Positions 21,996-32,967 of a stretch of DNA of 64,000 nucleotides are shown here, piece after piece. A program made the translations under genes and the position numbers. Under the pieces are notes generated by a model. That model worked only from the letters and a program-made list of their open reading frames with translations, made no database searches and was not told the DNA's origin. The DNA is from Hevea brasiliensis (lineage: Eukaryota; Streptophyta; Magnoliopsida; Malpighiales; Euphorbiaceae): the NCBI RefSeq assembly GCF_030052815.1, contig NC_079498.1, positions 75,502,992-75,566,991 on the forward strand, written 5' to 3'. The first letter of the stretch is position 1; each line of letters begins with the position of its first letter.

Positions 21996-23000
21996 ATGGA
22001 AGAAGGGGATCGCTCAGTTGAGCAGTCTGTGGAAACTGAGGCACAAGAGGAAGCCCTAGCTTTACCGAATGTTAGTGGGTCAGCAGCACCAGCCCCACAA
22101 ATGCCGCAGTTCCCTGCACAGTTTGCACAGCAGATGGCTGCGATGTTTCAACAAATGGCTGGGGGTATGCCTGCTCAAGCTCCACCCCAACCACCTGTGG
22201 CACAACCACTGCCTCCAGCCAGACAATATGATAAATTACTGAAGTATGGGGCTATAGAATTTAAGGGTACAGTGGACCCTTTAGAGGCAAAGCAATGGCT
22301 TGAAAGAATGGACAGAGTATTTAAGAAGCTGCACTGCCAAGATGAGTTGAAGTTTGAGTACTCTGTGTCGCTACTGCAAGGGGATGCGTATGATTGGTGG
22401 AAGACCATCCCCCACAGCTTGGCTGAACCACCAGTGTTGACCTGGGATGACTTCATCAGAGAATTCAGACAGAAATACATCCCAGATGCATATGTTGACC
22501 AGAAATTGCAAGAATTTTTGAGTCTGAAACAAGGGAACCGATCGGTGGCAGAGTATGAGAGGGAGTTCTCCTGCCTGAGTCACTATGCGGAGAGTCTCCT
22601 TACTACCAGCAAGGCAAGATGCAAGAGATTTGAGACGGGTTTGAAGCCCAGCATAAGGATGCAAGTTGTGGGATTCCGACACAGCAACTTTTCAGAGCTC
22701 ATGTCTCAAGCACTTGAGTTGGAAAGAATAGAATCAGAAGCAACCCCAGTGAAAGAAAAATCAGAGAAAGCTGAGAAATCAAAGAAAAACAAGGGGGAAA
22801 AGTCAGTAGAGCCGAGTTCTGGTGGGACTTCTGGGAAAAAGAAGAAATTTAGTGGACCCAGCAGGGGTCGAGGTGGAAGATTTGGTAGGGGTAGATTTTC
22901 TGGACAAAGACCCCTAGGTGCAGTCAATGATCGGCGAGGGTTCACATTCGCACTCGCCTGTGAGACTTGTGGCAAGATTCATGGGGGGGAGTGCTACTAG
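21996..23000 (+). CDS. E2 Gag (capsid, first zinc knuckle), ends at amber codon
   Basis: 334 residues from an ATG about 170 bp after the primer site. The N-terminus is acidic, then Pro/Gln/Ala-rich. Residues about 75-240 form the Retrotrans_gag domain ('YDKLLKYG', 'WLERMDRVF', 'DAYDWWKTIP', 'VAEYEREFS.LSHY', 'RCKRFETGL'). A Lys/Glu-rich stretch follows, then an RG-rich segment. The end holds an incomplete knuckle 'CETCGKIHGGEC' (22959-22994). TAG at 22998-23000 closes the frame, but coding continues directly downstream in the same frame. E3 has a TAG at the same codon; E4 has Lys. Confidence 0.88.
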   Translation: MEEGDRSVEQSVETEAQEEALALPNVSGSAAPAPQMPQFPAQFAQQMAAMFQQMAGGMPAQAPPQPPVAQPLPPARQYDKLLKYGAIEFKGTVDPLEAKQWLERMDRVFKKLHCQDELKFEYSVSLLQGDAYDWWKTIPHSLAEPPVLTWDDFIREFRQKYIPDAYVDQKLQEFLSLKQGNRSVAEYEREFSCLSHYAESLLTTSKARCKRFETGLKPSIRMQVVGFRHSNFSELMSQALELERIESEATPVKEKSEKAEKSKKNKGEKSVEPSSGGTSGKKKKFSGPSRGRGGRFGRGRFSGQRPLGAVNDRRGFTFALACETCGKIHGGECY

Positions 23001-23240
23001 GCCACTGGAGCCTGCTTTAACTGCGGAGGCAAGGGCCATATAGCTAAAGACTGTACTAGTGCTCCGAGATATAGTGCAGCTCCTACTACTGCCCAGGGAT
23101 CTATTCAGAGTCCTACTCTCAGAGGTTCACAGTCAGTTGGCAGAGGAAGAGGAAGAGGTAGAGGTAGAGGCACTACTTCAGGCAGTCAGGGCACAGTTGG
23201 TCAGTCAGGACAAGGAAGTGCTTCAACCAGAATTTATACA
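23001..23240 (+). CDS. E2 nucleocapsid second zinc knuckle and linker (after amber)
   Basis: In frame with both gag and pol. A canonical C-x2-C-x4-H-x4-C knuckle ('[14 protein letters not shown]') occupies 23013-23054. A linker with a GRGRGRGRG run (near 23141-23170) follows and leads to the Met at 23241. Nucleocapsid knuckles bind and package element RNA. If the amber is a true stop, this segment is not translated with gag; if read through, it joins gag to pol. Confidence 0.8.
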
Positions 23241-24515
23241 ATGAGGCAGCGAGAAGAGGCTAAGACTTCTGACGTGGTAGCTGGTATATTCTCTATCTCT
23301 GATCAAGAAGTATTTGTATTGTTTGATCCGGGTTCAACTCATTCATATGTTAGTGCTAGCATAGTCAGTTCACTTGCTGTTCCATGTGTGCAAATGGATT
23401 TTGAAGTGCTAGTAACTAGTCCGTTAGGACAAGAGGTCCGGGTCAACAGAATTTATAGAGACTGTCCTTTGGTGATCCAAGGACATGTTTTCCCATCAGA
23501 CTTGATTGAAATGCCCTTTAGAGAGTATGATATCATCTTGGGCATGGATTGGTTAGCTAGGCATCATGCTATGATTGACTGTAGACTGAAGACAGTCACT
23601 TTTGGTCTCCCTTTGTACGGTGATGTGGTAATACATGGGGAGAGGCATTTACTGCCATCAAACATCATTTCAACTGCATTAGCAAGAAGGATGATCAGAA
23701 AGGGGTGTGAAGCGTACTTGGCACATGTAATAGACACCCAAGTGGGGAGTCCAACACTGAAAGACATTCCGGATGTATTTCCTGATGAATTGCCAGGATT
23801 ACCTCCAGAAAGAGAGGTGCAGTTTGAGATTGATGTTATGCCTGGTGTAGACCCAATCTCCATAACGCCATATAGAATGGCACCTGCAGAATTGAAAGAG
23901 TTGAAAGTGCAATTGCAAGAACTGCTTGACAAGGGCTTTATCCGCCCTAGTGTGTCACCTTGGGGAGTGCCAGTATTGTTTGTAAAGAAGAAGGATGGCA
24001 CTCTCCTGTTATGCATTGATTATCGGCAGTTGAATAAGGTGACAATAAATAATAGATATCCATTGCCCCGCATTGATGATTTGTTTGATCAGTTGAGGGG
24101 TGCAGCTGTGTTCTCCAAAATTGACCTGAGATCAGGTTATTATCAGCTGAAAGTACAAGAGCAGAGTATTCCTAAAACTGCCTTCAGAACCCGATATGGC
24201 CATTATGAATTCTTAGTCATGCCATTCGGGTTAACTAATGCTCCGGCTGCTTTTATGGATCTGATGAACACTATCTTTAAACCACACCTCGACCAGTTTG
24301 TTGTGGTATTTATAGATGATATATTGGTCTATTCGAGGAATGCAGAAGAGCATGATAGACATCTGCGGATTATACTGCAGACTTTGAGAGAGAAACAACT
24401 ATATGCCAAATTGTCGAAGTGTGAATTTTGGCTGAAAGAAATATCTTTCTTGGGGCATGTAGTATCAGAAGAGGGCATCAAGGTAGATCCAAGTAAGATT
24501 GAAGCTGTCCTTTAG
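23241..24515 (+). CDS. E2 protease and reverse transcriptase
   Basis: 424 codons in the gag frame. The protease has '[10 protein letters not shown]' with catalytic Asp29 and the later 'DIILGMDWL' strand. A short in-frame deletion relative to E3 and E4 removes about six residues before 'DVFPDELPG'. The RT shows 'KKKDGT', '[11 protein letters not shown]', '[13 protein letters not shown]', '[18 protein letters not shown]' and catalytic 'FIDD' (Asp359-Asp360), then '[20 protein letters not shown]'. TAG at 24513-24515 interrupts the thumb/connection, where relatives have Asn or Glu. The catalytic residues are all present. Confidence 0.92.
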   Translation: MRQREEAKTSDVVAGIFSISDQEVFVLFDPGSTHSYVSASIVSSLAVPCVQMDFEVLVTSPLGQEVRVNRIYRDCPLVIQGHVFPSDLIEMPFREYDIILGMDWLARHHAMIDCRLKTVTFGLPLYGDVVIHGERHLLPSNIISTALARRMIRKGCEAYLAHVIDTQVGSPTLKDIPDVFPDELPGLPPEREVQFEIDVMPGVDPISITPYRMAPAELKELKVQLQELLDKGFIRPSVSPWGVPVLFVKKKDGTLLLCIDYRQLNKVTINNRYPLPRIDDLFDQLRGAAVFSKIDLRSGYYQLKVQEQSIPKTAFRTRYGHYEFLVMPFGLTNAPAAFMDLMNTIFKPHLDQFVVVFIDDILVYSRNAEEHDRHLRIILQTLREKQLYAKLSKCEFWLKEISFLGHVVSEEGIKVDPSKIEAVL

Positions 24516-25178
24516 TGGAGGCCACCCAGAAATGTCACAGAAATTCGTAGTTTTCTGGGTTTAGCTGGATACTACCGTAGATTTGTGAAGGGATTCTCCA
24601 TGTTGGCATCTCCATTGACCAAGCTGCTTATAAAAGATGTAAAATTTCAGTGGACGGATAAATGCCAGCAGAGTTTTGATGAATTGAAGAGATGTTTGAC
24701 TGAAGCTCCAGTCCTGACTTTACCTACTCTGGGTAAAGAATATACAGTATATAGTGATGCTTCTCACAATGGATTAGGCTGTGTATTGATGCAAGATCGA
24801 AATGTCATTGCCTATGCATCACGCCAGCTAAAACCGCATGAGAGGAACTATCCAACACATAATTTGGAGCTTGCAGCTATAGTGTTTGCTCTTAAGATCT
24901 GGAGACAATATTTGTATGGGGAGAAGTGCTATATCTATATAGATCATAAGAGTTTGAAGTATTTGGGCACCTAGAAAGAGCTGAATTTGAGACAAAGGAG
25001 ATGGTTAGAGTTGATAAAAGACTATAATTGTCTGATAGACTATCAGCCAGGGAAAGCTAATGTTGTGGCTGACGCCCTAAGTCACAAGACTATGGCAAGT
25101 CTACAAGTTACTCCTTTATCTTTGGTACATGAGTTGAGATCATTACATGCTAGTTTAGAGATTAATGATGATGGGTAG
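24516..25178 (+). CDS. E2 RT connection and RNase H (two ambers)
   Basis: Continues in frame with '[16 protein letters not shown]', the RT end. RNase H follows ('[18 protein letters not shown]', '[16 protein letters not shown]', '[13 protein letters not shown]', 'IDHKSLKYL', '[17 protein letters not shown]'). TAG codons at 24972-24974 and 25176-25178 correspond to CAG Gln codons in E3, so each is a C-to-T change. The RNase H carboxylate motif is intact. It degrades the RNA strand and removes primers. Confidence 0.9.
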
Positions 25179-26639
25179 ACAGCAGTTGCATGGCATGTAC
25201 AGCCAGTGTTGATTGATCAGATTAGAATGGCTGCTCAGAATGATCAGAAGTATCAGAAGCTGTTGGAAGAAGTCAGGCAGGGCAAGAAACCCGAATTCTC
25301 AATCAGAGATGATGGTCTACTGCTACACCAGGGCAGAATATGTGTTCCTAATGATGTTGAATTGAGGAAGATCATTTTGAAGGAAGCACATGAGTCTCCT
25401 TTTGCCATGCACCCTGGTGGTACAAAAATATATAGAGGGCTAAAGGAGCATTACTGGTGGATGGGTATGAAACGAGATGTGGCAGAGTTTGTATCCAAAT
25501 GCCTAACTTGTCAGCAAGTGAAGGCAGAGCATCAAGTACCTACTGGGTTGTTACATCCACTACCAGTACCAGAATGGAAATGGGAGAGAATAATGATGGA
25601 TTTTGTGATGGGACTTCTGAGGACACAGAAGAGTCATGATGCAGTATGGGTCATTGTCGACAGAATAATTAAGTCTGCTCATTTTCTGCCAGTCCGGATG
25701 GATTATAGTTTGGAAAGATTGGCCAAGGTATACATCGATGAGATTGTGAGACTGCATGGAATGCCAGTATCCATCGTGTCAGACAGAGATCCTAGGTTCA
25801 CTTCTAGATTCTGGGGTAGTCTTCAGAGAGCCCTAGGAACTAGATTGAACTTCAGTACTGCATTCCACCCACAGATAGATGGCCAGTCTGAGAGGGTAAT
25901 TCAGATCTTGGAGGACATGCTACGGGCTTGTGTGATTGAGTTTGAGGGTAGTTGGGATACACACTTGCCTTTGATTGAGTTTGCTTACAACAACAGCTAC
26001 CAATCAAGCATTGGAATGCCTCCATATGAAGCTTTGTATGGCAGGAAATGTAGAACCCCATTGTGTTGGGATGACGTGGGTGAAAGAAAGATGATTGGAC
26101 CCGAAATTGTTCAACAAACTAAAGAGAAAATCAGGGTGATTCGAGATCGACTTAAAACTGCATCAGCCCGTCAAAAGTCCTATGTTGATTTGAAAAGAAG
26201 GGATATTGAGTATGCAGTGGGTGAGAAAGTTTTCCTCAAGGTTTCTCCTTGGAAGAGGATTATGAGATTCGGCAGAAAGGGGAAACTAAGTCCTCGTTTT
26301 ATCGGGCCATATGAGGTATTGGAAAGAGTGGGTCCTTTGGCATATCGGTTGGCACTACCTCCAGAGTTAGAGAAGATACATAATGTCTTCCATGTGTCCA
26401 TGTTGAGGAGGTATCGATCAGACCCATCTCATGTACTACTAGTAGAAGAAATTGAAGTAAATCCAGACCTCACATATGAAGAAGAACCCATAAAGATTCT
26501 GGCTTATGAGGTGAAGTAGCTACGGAACAAGCAGATACCATTGGTAAAAGTGTTGTGGAACCATCATTCAGGCCAAGAAGCTACTTGGGAACGAGAGGAG
26601 GACATGAGGAGACAACACCCACAGTTGTTCAGAGATTGA
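25179..26639 (+). CDS. E2 integrase with chromodomain-like tail (one amber)
   Basis: Open from 25206 to 26519 (437 codons), then past a TAG to a TGA ending at 26639. The N-terminal zinc region has 'HPGGTKIY' and '[11 protein letters not shown]'. Counting from Met 25206, the catalytic residues are Asp132 ('MMDFV'), Asp193 ('SDRDPRF') and Glu229 ('SERVIQ'), giving the canonical D-x35-E spacing. The GPY/F region ('FIGPYEVLERVGPLAYRLALP') follows. The tail 'EEEPIKILAYEVK' through 'QIPLVKVLW', 'EATWEREEDM', 'HPQLF' matches the divergent chromodomain of plant chromoviruses. The TAG at 26517-26519 is CAG in E3 and E4. Confidence 0.92.
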
Positions 26640-26671
26640 TACCAGGTAAAATTTCGAGACGAAATTTATTT

Positions 26672-26683
26672 AAGGGGGGGAGA
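26672..26683 (+). other. E2 polypurine tract
   Basis: AAGGGGGGGAGA directly precedes the 3' LTR and would prime plus-strand cDNA. Confidence 0.85.
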
Positions 26684-26685
26684 AT

Positions 26686-29600
26686 TGTAACACCCCTATT
26701 GGTATAGCCTGGTATATTTCATTATTCCGGTGACCGGTGTCGGTCCGGACAATTAAGGAGATTAGAGCCACACTTAAGACAACTTGAGAAGCCATAAACA
26801 CAAATAATTAGTAATGTTTAATTAGTTAACTATAAATAAAAAAAAACAGAACATAAGAGGTTAAACGAGCCGAGAGTCACAGCGATGAGTGACCTCCTCA
26901 GGAATGACTACGAAGTCAGTTTAAACTCAAATTTCGAACCGTAAAATATGACGCCACGGTCCTTAGGACCCTTATGGACACAGTGGAAAAGAGAAAATCA
27001 CGAAAAAGAACTGTTAAGCCAGTCAAATAATTAGGTCAGGGAGCCGAAAGAAATATGAAATTAATTACAAACCGGGATGAACCGGCGAGGGGCAATTTGG
27101 TCAATTGACCCCGAGAGCTGACTCCTGACCTAACTGTCAAATAAAATCGGAGAAAAGAAAATTTCAGAATTGAGAATTAAATTAAAGAACTAATAGAAAA
27201 AAAAATAAAAAAAAAGAGAAAAATAAGATGGAAAAGTCAAAGGTGATGACATCATGCATGATGTCATAAAGAAATTAATTAAATTATTTAGTAATTAGGA
27301 TTTTTAGTCTTCTAAAAGGGATAAAGATTAAAGAAAAGAAAAGAAAAAAAAAATTTAGAAAGCCCTTCCTCTATCCAAGTTGCCGCCCCACCTTCTCCAT
27401 CAGCCCTCCATGGGAACTTCACCATTAAAGCTTGCTTCAAGCTTTTAAACACCCATTTGATCTTACCTTACCCCAAATTCACCCATAAAAACTTGTTTTA
27501 GTTACTTCAAAAGGAGATTGATCATCAAAGAAAGAAGAAAAGAGGAGAGAAAATAGAGAATTCAAATTCAAGTGAGGTAAGCACATCCATTTGTAAATTT
27601 GAACTTTAGTAGTTGTGTTTATAGCTTGATTTACTTGTAAATAAACTTAAATTAAAAAAATTTATATGGGGAGGAACAAACTGGAATTTCAGCCAGCCAT
27701 GGATGTAGGAGAGTTTGATGTATTTTGAATGAATTAAATGTGTTAGTAAGCTTGCATGAGAATGGTAGTAAGTTGGAAATGCATAAATGGGAATAAATGC
27801 AACATTTTAGTGTAATTAGGGTTTGGAGACCTAGGGTTTTGAGGCAAATTTTGGAGAAATGCATAAATGATGACTTTGACCTAATGTTAGATGAAAAATG
27901 ATAAAAAATGACCAAAAGAGATGTGTGGAAATTGTGAGAATGAAAGTTAAATTTGTAGGGGCAGCATGACCAAACCAACTTTGAAGGACCAAAACGGAAA
28001 TTTTACAAGTCCAATTGATATGCCACCAATTGGGGATGAAAATAGACATAAAATAGCACAATTTTCATTGAGGTACTATGGTCAAAAACTGACCAAAACT
28101 TAGTGAACCAATTGACCAAAGTGAAATGAGAGCAGGCTGCCACTGCACAAACTGACCAAATGAACAGTAATTGTTCATTTGGTCATAACCCGAGCTAGGA
28201 AGGTCAAAATGACCTGAAATTTTACCAGTGATTAGATAAGATATAGATCTAAAACTTTCATGAAGAACACCAAACCAAATTATGCCATTAACCTAACCAA
28301 ATGATTGCGCAAATTTGAGTTACTGAACCTGCAAAACTGCAGATTTCCATTTGAGCAGTAAAGTTCCAATGGCTATAACTCTCTCTAGAAAACTCCGATT
28401 TAGGCAATTCTTAAACCGATGGAAACCTAAGACATAGTAGAACATTTCATATGAAGAAAATTAGACCAAATTATGGACTTAACCTGATCAAATTACTGCA
28501 CGAAGTTGGATCAAAAATCTGCCAGAACCAAAATTGCAGCATGAACAGTGCACGTTAACAGTAACTGTATTTTGGCTATAACTTGAGCTAAAAAACTCCG
28601 ATTGAGGTGATCCAAAAATGAGAATACACTTAAGACAATAAGGAACATTTTCTATGAAGGAAGTTTTGCCAAATTCCAACAGTAGATTGACCAATGGAAC
28701 AGTGAAACTTCGGAGCACCAAAACCCAAAATTGGCAATTTTGCCAAAATGACTTAAGCTTTGAGAAAATGACCAAAACCAACAAGTTTAATGGCCAAAAT
28801 GTGGTATGTGGGTGAAGTTGGAGTTCCCATACATATTAAGCCTTAAAAATTCAACAATTTAACTTGAATAGTGTAGTGAATAGTAACCCGAAACACAAAA
28901 ATTTCAAGAACGTCGAAATTAGCATGTTAGAGCTAGGTATAAGTGAAGTTAAATTTATTTTTGGATTTATGTTAAATTATGGTACTGAAACACTATAAAA
29001 TTGTGTGTTTCAGTGGAAAAGAATACCGGGACAAAACCCGAGGAGTCGAGTTAAGGCCAAAAGGCGACTCATTTGAGGTTTGTGCACAACATCTCCATGC
29101 TTTAAAATTCATTGATAAAATGAACGAAATATGTATTTTACTTGTGCTTTGGAATTGTTGAAAGTTTATTTGTGACATTATTTATGATGTTTTGAATTAA
29201 ACTGTGAAAGTTATTGTGTATATTTGAAATGACAATGTTTAGCAAATTGTTAAGATAAGTTTTGAAATCACAGTGTCATGACCATATATTTGAACACCTC
29301 ACTAGCACGACTAGTGGGGGTAATTAGTTTCGAATTTTGATTCCTTCTCTGGAGAAGTGTTGAGGTGTGCCAGTAGAAGAGGATGTGAATGGATATCCAT
29401 ATATTTGAGCTAGCTAGCCTTGTGATGTGATTTCTCTTTAGTCTCTAGCTATTGAGATTCTATTTGTTTCGAATGGCATGATCTAACTGTGGGTTTTATG
29501 AAATGTGTTTTGATACTTCGAAATGAACGTGTTTTGCATTAAAATCTCATAATTCATGTTTTGTGTCTAATGCTCTTGTTTAGTCAAATTTTTGAATAAA

Positions 29601-30317
29601 TGTGATTTTATTTTTGCATAAAAATTATTTTAGTATGTTGTGCACCACTGAGTCCTAGTACTCAGCGATAGCTTTATTCTTTATGCAGATCTGAGACTAG
29701 AGGAGCAGCAGACTGAGCTGCTAAAGATTGAGGATCATTCAGCCTAAAGTCTTCGGGTATAATTTATACCCTAACTGTAAATAGTTCTTTTGATGTATAT
29801 ATTACACATAAATGTATGGACATGTAAAAATGGGTCTTGAGCAGTTTGTATAAAATTTGTTTAAAGTTGTAATATATATTGTAGTTTGAAATTCTCTTAA
29901 TGTAAATATTGTAATGATGTATCTAAATTGTTTTGTTTCTAATAAAATATGAATGAAATGGATTGCTAGTATTTTGATTGAGATTGAGTATGAAACTGAA
30001 GCAGTTGTTGAGGAAAATTTTTAGAAATGCTTTTTACAGGTATTTGAAAAACTGGTTTCTCAAAATACAGACAGAACTCTGTCAAAATTTTTATAAAATT
30101 TGCGGAAAAATAAAATGGGCCAAAATTTCCAACTAGCTTTTCACTGAAGTACATGTTTTAAATACTTATTAGAAATGCTCACTACTTACCAAAAGTAAGA
30201 AATATGTTTTAAAATCCCTTGTAGGGTGCTTAATGAGTTATCGGTAGGTGAAGTTCAGTAGTTCATTAAGTATTCTACGGGATCATGTTATGCCTTACAG
30301 AGGGGTAAGGTGTGACA
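26686..30317 (+). repeat. E2 3' LTR (3632 bp)
   Basis: Colinear with 18158-21807. It keeps a perfect 22 bp palindrome (27246-27267, half-site ATGACATCATG), decayed in the 5' copy near 18717. The 13 bp stem-loop is at 28153-28185. Hairpin 1 of the double hairpin is kept near 29648, but hairpin 2 has lost pairing. TSD base TGGAA follows. Confidence 0.94.
27246..27267. promoter_or_regulatory. Perfect 22 bp palindrome in the LTR
   Basis: ATGACATCATG followed by its exact reverse complement lies 560 bp into the LTR. Related palindromes sit near the same offset in E3 (33533), E4 (near 41530, expanded in tandem), E5 (near 61541) and family A (8232). A promoter-proximal protein site in U3 is plausible but inferred. 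Confidence 0.5.
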
Positions 30318-30322
30318 TGGAA

Positions 30323-31015
30323 TAGATACCTCCCACTGGCAGAATTCGCATATAACAATAGCTATCAAGCTAGCATCCAAATGGCTCCGTATGAGGCACT
30401 GTATGGGAGGAAGTGCAGAACCCCAGTGTGTTGGACTGAATTAGGTGAAGACAAGCTGGTAGGGGCAAACTTGGTGAAACAGACCGAGGAGAAGGTTAAA
30501 CTGATAAAAGCTAATTTGAAGGTTACCTCAGACAGACAGAAATCCTATGCTGACTTGAAGAGAAAAGAGATAGAATATGTAGTTATCGATAAAGTGTTGC
30601 TCAAAGTATCACCATGAAAGAAGGTACTGGGATTTGGAAGAAAGGGTAAGTTAAGCCCTAGGTTCATTGGCCCATATAAAGTCATTAAACGTGTGGGACC
30701 AATGGCCTACAGGCTAGCTTTACCACCAGAGCTAGACAAGATCTACAATGTGTTTCATGTATCCACGCTGAGAAGATATAGATCAGAGCCTTCACATGTC
30801 ATCTCCATGGAATAGATAGAAATTCAACCAGATTTGACATATGAAAAAGAATCCATACGGATCCTGGCTCGAGAAGTAAAAAAACTAGGAAACAAGCAGA
30901 TGCCACTAGTGAAAGTGCTTTGTAGGCACCACAACATCGAGGAAGTAACTTGGGAAAGTAAAGAGATGATGAGGCAATAGTTCCCTCAACTATTTGCATA
31001 AAGTAAATTTCGAGG
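30323..31015 (+). pseudogene. G1 integrase C-terminus and chromodomain remnant
   Basis: Resumes the G1 integrase exactly where E2 interrupted it: 'YLPLAEFAYNNSYQASI', 'APYEALYGRKCRTPVCW', then 'SPRFIGPYKVIKRVGP.AYRLALPPEL'. The chromodomain-like end reads 'IRILAREVKKLGNKQMPLVKVL' and 'EEVTWES'. Stops occur at 30615-30617 (TGA for Trp) and as TAG near 30813 and 30978. The last residues resemble 'FPQLFA', the family C-terminus. Non-functional. Confidence 0.87.
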
Positions 31016-31029
31016 ATGAAATTTAAATT

Positions 31030-31041
31030 AGAGGGGAAGAG
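31030..31041 (+). other. G1 polypurine tract
   Basis: AGAGGGGAAGAG just before the 3' LTR start at 31043. The first LTR bases are TATAACACCC, i.e. the canonical TG has become TA. Confidence 0.75.
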
Positions 31042-31042
31042 T

Positions 31043-32967
31043 TATAACACCCTCACTGTAGCCATTCTGTATATTCTACTGTTTCGGTGACCGGTGTCGG
31101 TCCGGACAGTGAGAACATCTAGAAAAATATTTAGACTATAGTGAGAGTCATAAATAACTCAAATAATAGTAAGAAAAATTTAAGAAAAATTTCAAAAATA
31201 AAATACAACTAAGTTAAATGAGCCGACGCCCTAGCGATGGGTAACCTAATGGGAAGTTGCTGTATTCACAGCTAGAAGCCCTAAACCCGAGGGAAAAATT
31301 TATGAAATAATTTTTAGGACTCTAGAGAAGATTCATTGAGGTTTCGATGGCATTAGAATGCCAAGAAAATGCTTAGAGAAGTTTTTAGATCAGTACAGAC
31401 GATTTTAGCTCAATAAGCCAAACGGAGGACATTTTGGTCATTTTGTCTTCAAAGATGATTTTTAGCCAACTTGTCCAGTTAAATAAATAATTATTATGAT
31501 ATAAAAAATGAATAAAAATTGCTAAAAATTTAATTGAAAATGAGTAGCAAAGAAAAGAAAAGAAAATGGAAGAAATTTTGAAATTTTGACATCACATGAT
31601 GTCATTAGTGTGCTCTCCACCAATCACCATTTAACAACACAATTAAAATTTATTAAAATGGGGAAAATGAGTCAAAAATTGAAACACAAATTCTGGTTCT
31701 TCTTCTTCCTTGCCGATTTCTCTCTCTCTCCTATCTTTCACCATTTTGTCCAACTTCTCACTAAAATTTCCTTGAAAATTTACCCCAAAATCCTAAACTC
31801 ACTTCATTAAAACTTCTTCCCACATCTTAAATCACCTTTAGGTAGCCATTAGGAGTAATTGTAAAGAATTTCAAGCTCAAGTTGAAGCTTCAAAGAGGTT
31901 AGTGCCATTTTTGTTCACTCTTTTCTTATATCCTTTATTAAAACATTAATGTATGTTAGAAAGTATGAAATTGGAAACAAATTAGGCATGGTAAAGTTCA
32001 CTTAAAATTTCGACAGCCTAGGGTACTCTAGGGTTTTAATGATTCAAGTGAGTTTTAGTTGTGAATTGATGCAATTGAATATGAATTTGATAATTAGAAC
32101 ATTAGATTGCATGTTGTTTGAGTAATTTGGAAATTTGAGTTAGGGTTTGGGGAACAAATTTGAGATTTTGCTCATGTATTAGTGAAAGGAAGTTCTAATG
32201 GTCAATTAGTGACCATTTGGCTATGTGTGATTAGGAAGTGAAGTAATTTGTGCCATGAGAATTGAAGTTAGGTATGCTGCCTAGTGTGACTTGTAGGACT
32301 GGGTGTGAGTCCAGCAGATTTGGGCAGCTATAACTGGAGTTGGGTAGGTTCAATTGGTGCAACGCCAATTGGACATGAAATTAGATACATAATGGCACAA
32401 CTTTTATAAAGGAACCCTGTCCAGAAAACCACAATAGACTGACTTAAAAATTGATCAAATTCGGGTACCATTCATTCTGCCTGGGCAAAGTCATAACTCA
32501 GTATAGAAAGGTCCAATTGACCTGAGATTTATATCAATAAAAAGCTTAGACAATTTAGAACAACTTTCATGCAGAACAAAAACTCTAATCTAGACTTAAC
32601 TAAATGAAATTGTTAGCCAAAGTTGAGCTACCAAATTTGGTAGAATGGGATTCTGCTCAGAAATTCTATGCAGATACCATTCCGGCCAGCCTTGTTCAAA
32701 TTAGCATATCTTGAGCTAGATAACTCCAAATGGAGTGATTCAAAAATGAAATTAAAGAAGACGCATAAAGGAACAACTTTCATGAAGACAAATTTATCAA
32801 ATTCCTACTGTACAAATGACCAATGGAACAGAAAACTTAGTACTTGAAATCTGAAAATTGTAAATAACCAACACTAAGCTTTGAAATGGTATTAGCAACC
32901 AATACCAATAACTTTAGAATGCAAAATGTGGTATGCTAGGGATATTAGAACCAATATACCTATTGTC
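31043..32967 (+). repeat. G1 3' LTR, first part
   Basis: Colinear with 7688-9650 of the 5' LTR, including the TGACATCA inverted repeat (31587-31604). The 13 bp stem-loop is missing here: the segment between 'gggcaaa' and 'gtcataac' near 32486 is deleted. The LTR is cut at 32967 by E3 and continues at 52693. Confidence 0.92.
32963..32967. repeat. E3 target-site duplication, left copy
   Basis: TTGTC at 32963-32967 recurs at 52688-52692 on the other side of E3. Confidence 0.95.

Larger units (their letters stand above)
18158..30317 (+). mobile_element. E2: complete Ty3/gypsy chromovirus, family B
   Basis: A 12,160 bp element with two long LTRs (18158-21807 and 26686-30317), primer site, one gag-pol frame and a polypurine tract, flanked by TGGAA duplications inside the G1 integrase gene. 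The LTRs look nearly identical by eye, differing by scattered substitutions and small indels, including a roughly 20 bp segment near 19438 missing from the 3' copy. The polyprotein frame is continuous from 21996 to 26639 apart from five TAG codons. It is the best preserved and probably one of the youngest elements here. Domain order and chromodomain-like tail fit the Tekay/Del group. Confidence 0.95.

Noticed and set aside
22175..22975. Overlapping minus-strand frames opposite E2 gag
   Set aside because: Shadows of the gag reading frame, without domains.
23564..24016. 150-codon minus-strand frame, similar ones at 37781-38251 and 44784-45206
   Set aside because: They lie antisense to protease/RT in three elements and mirror its codon pattern; no independent constraint is visible.
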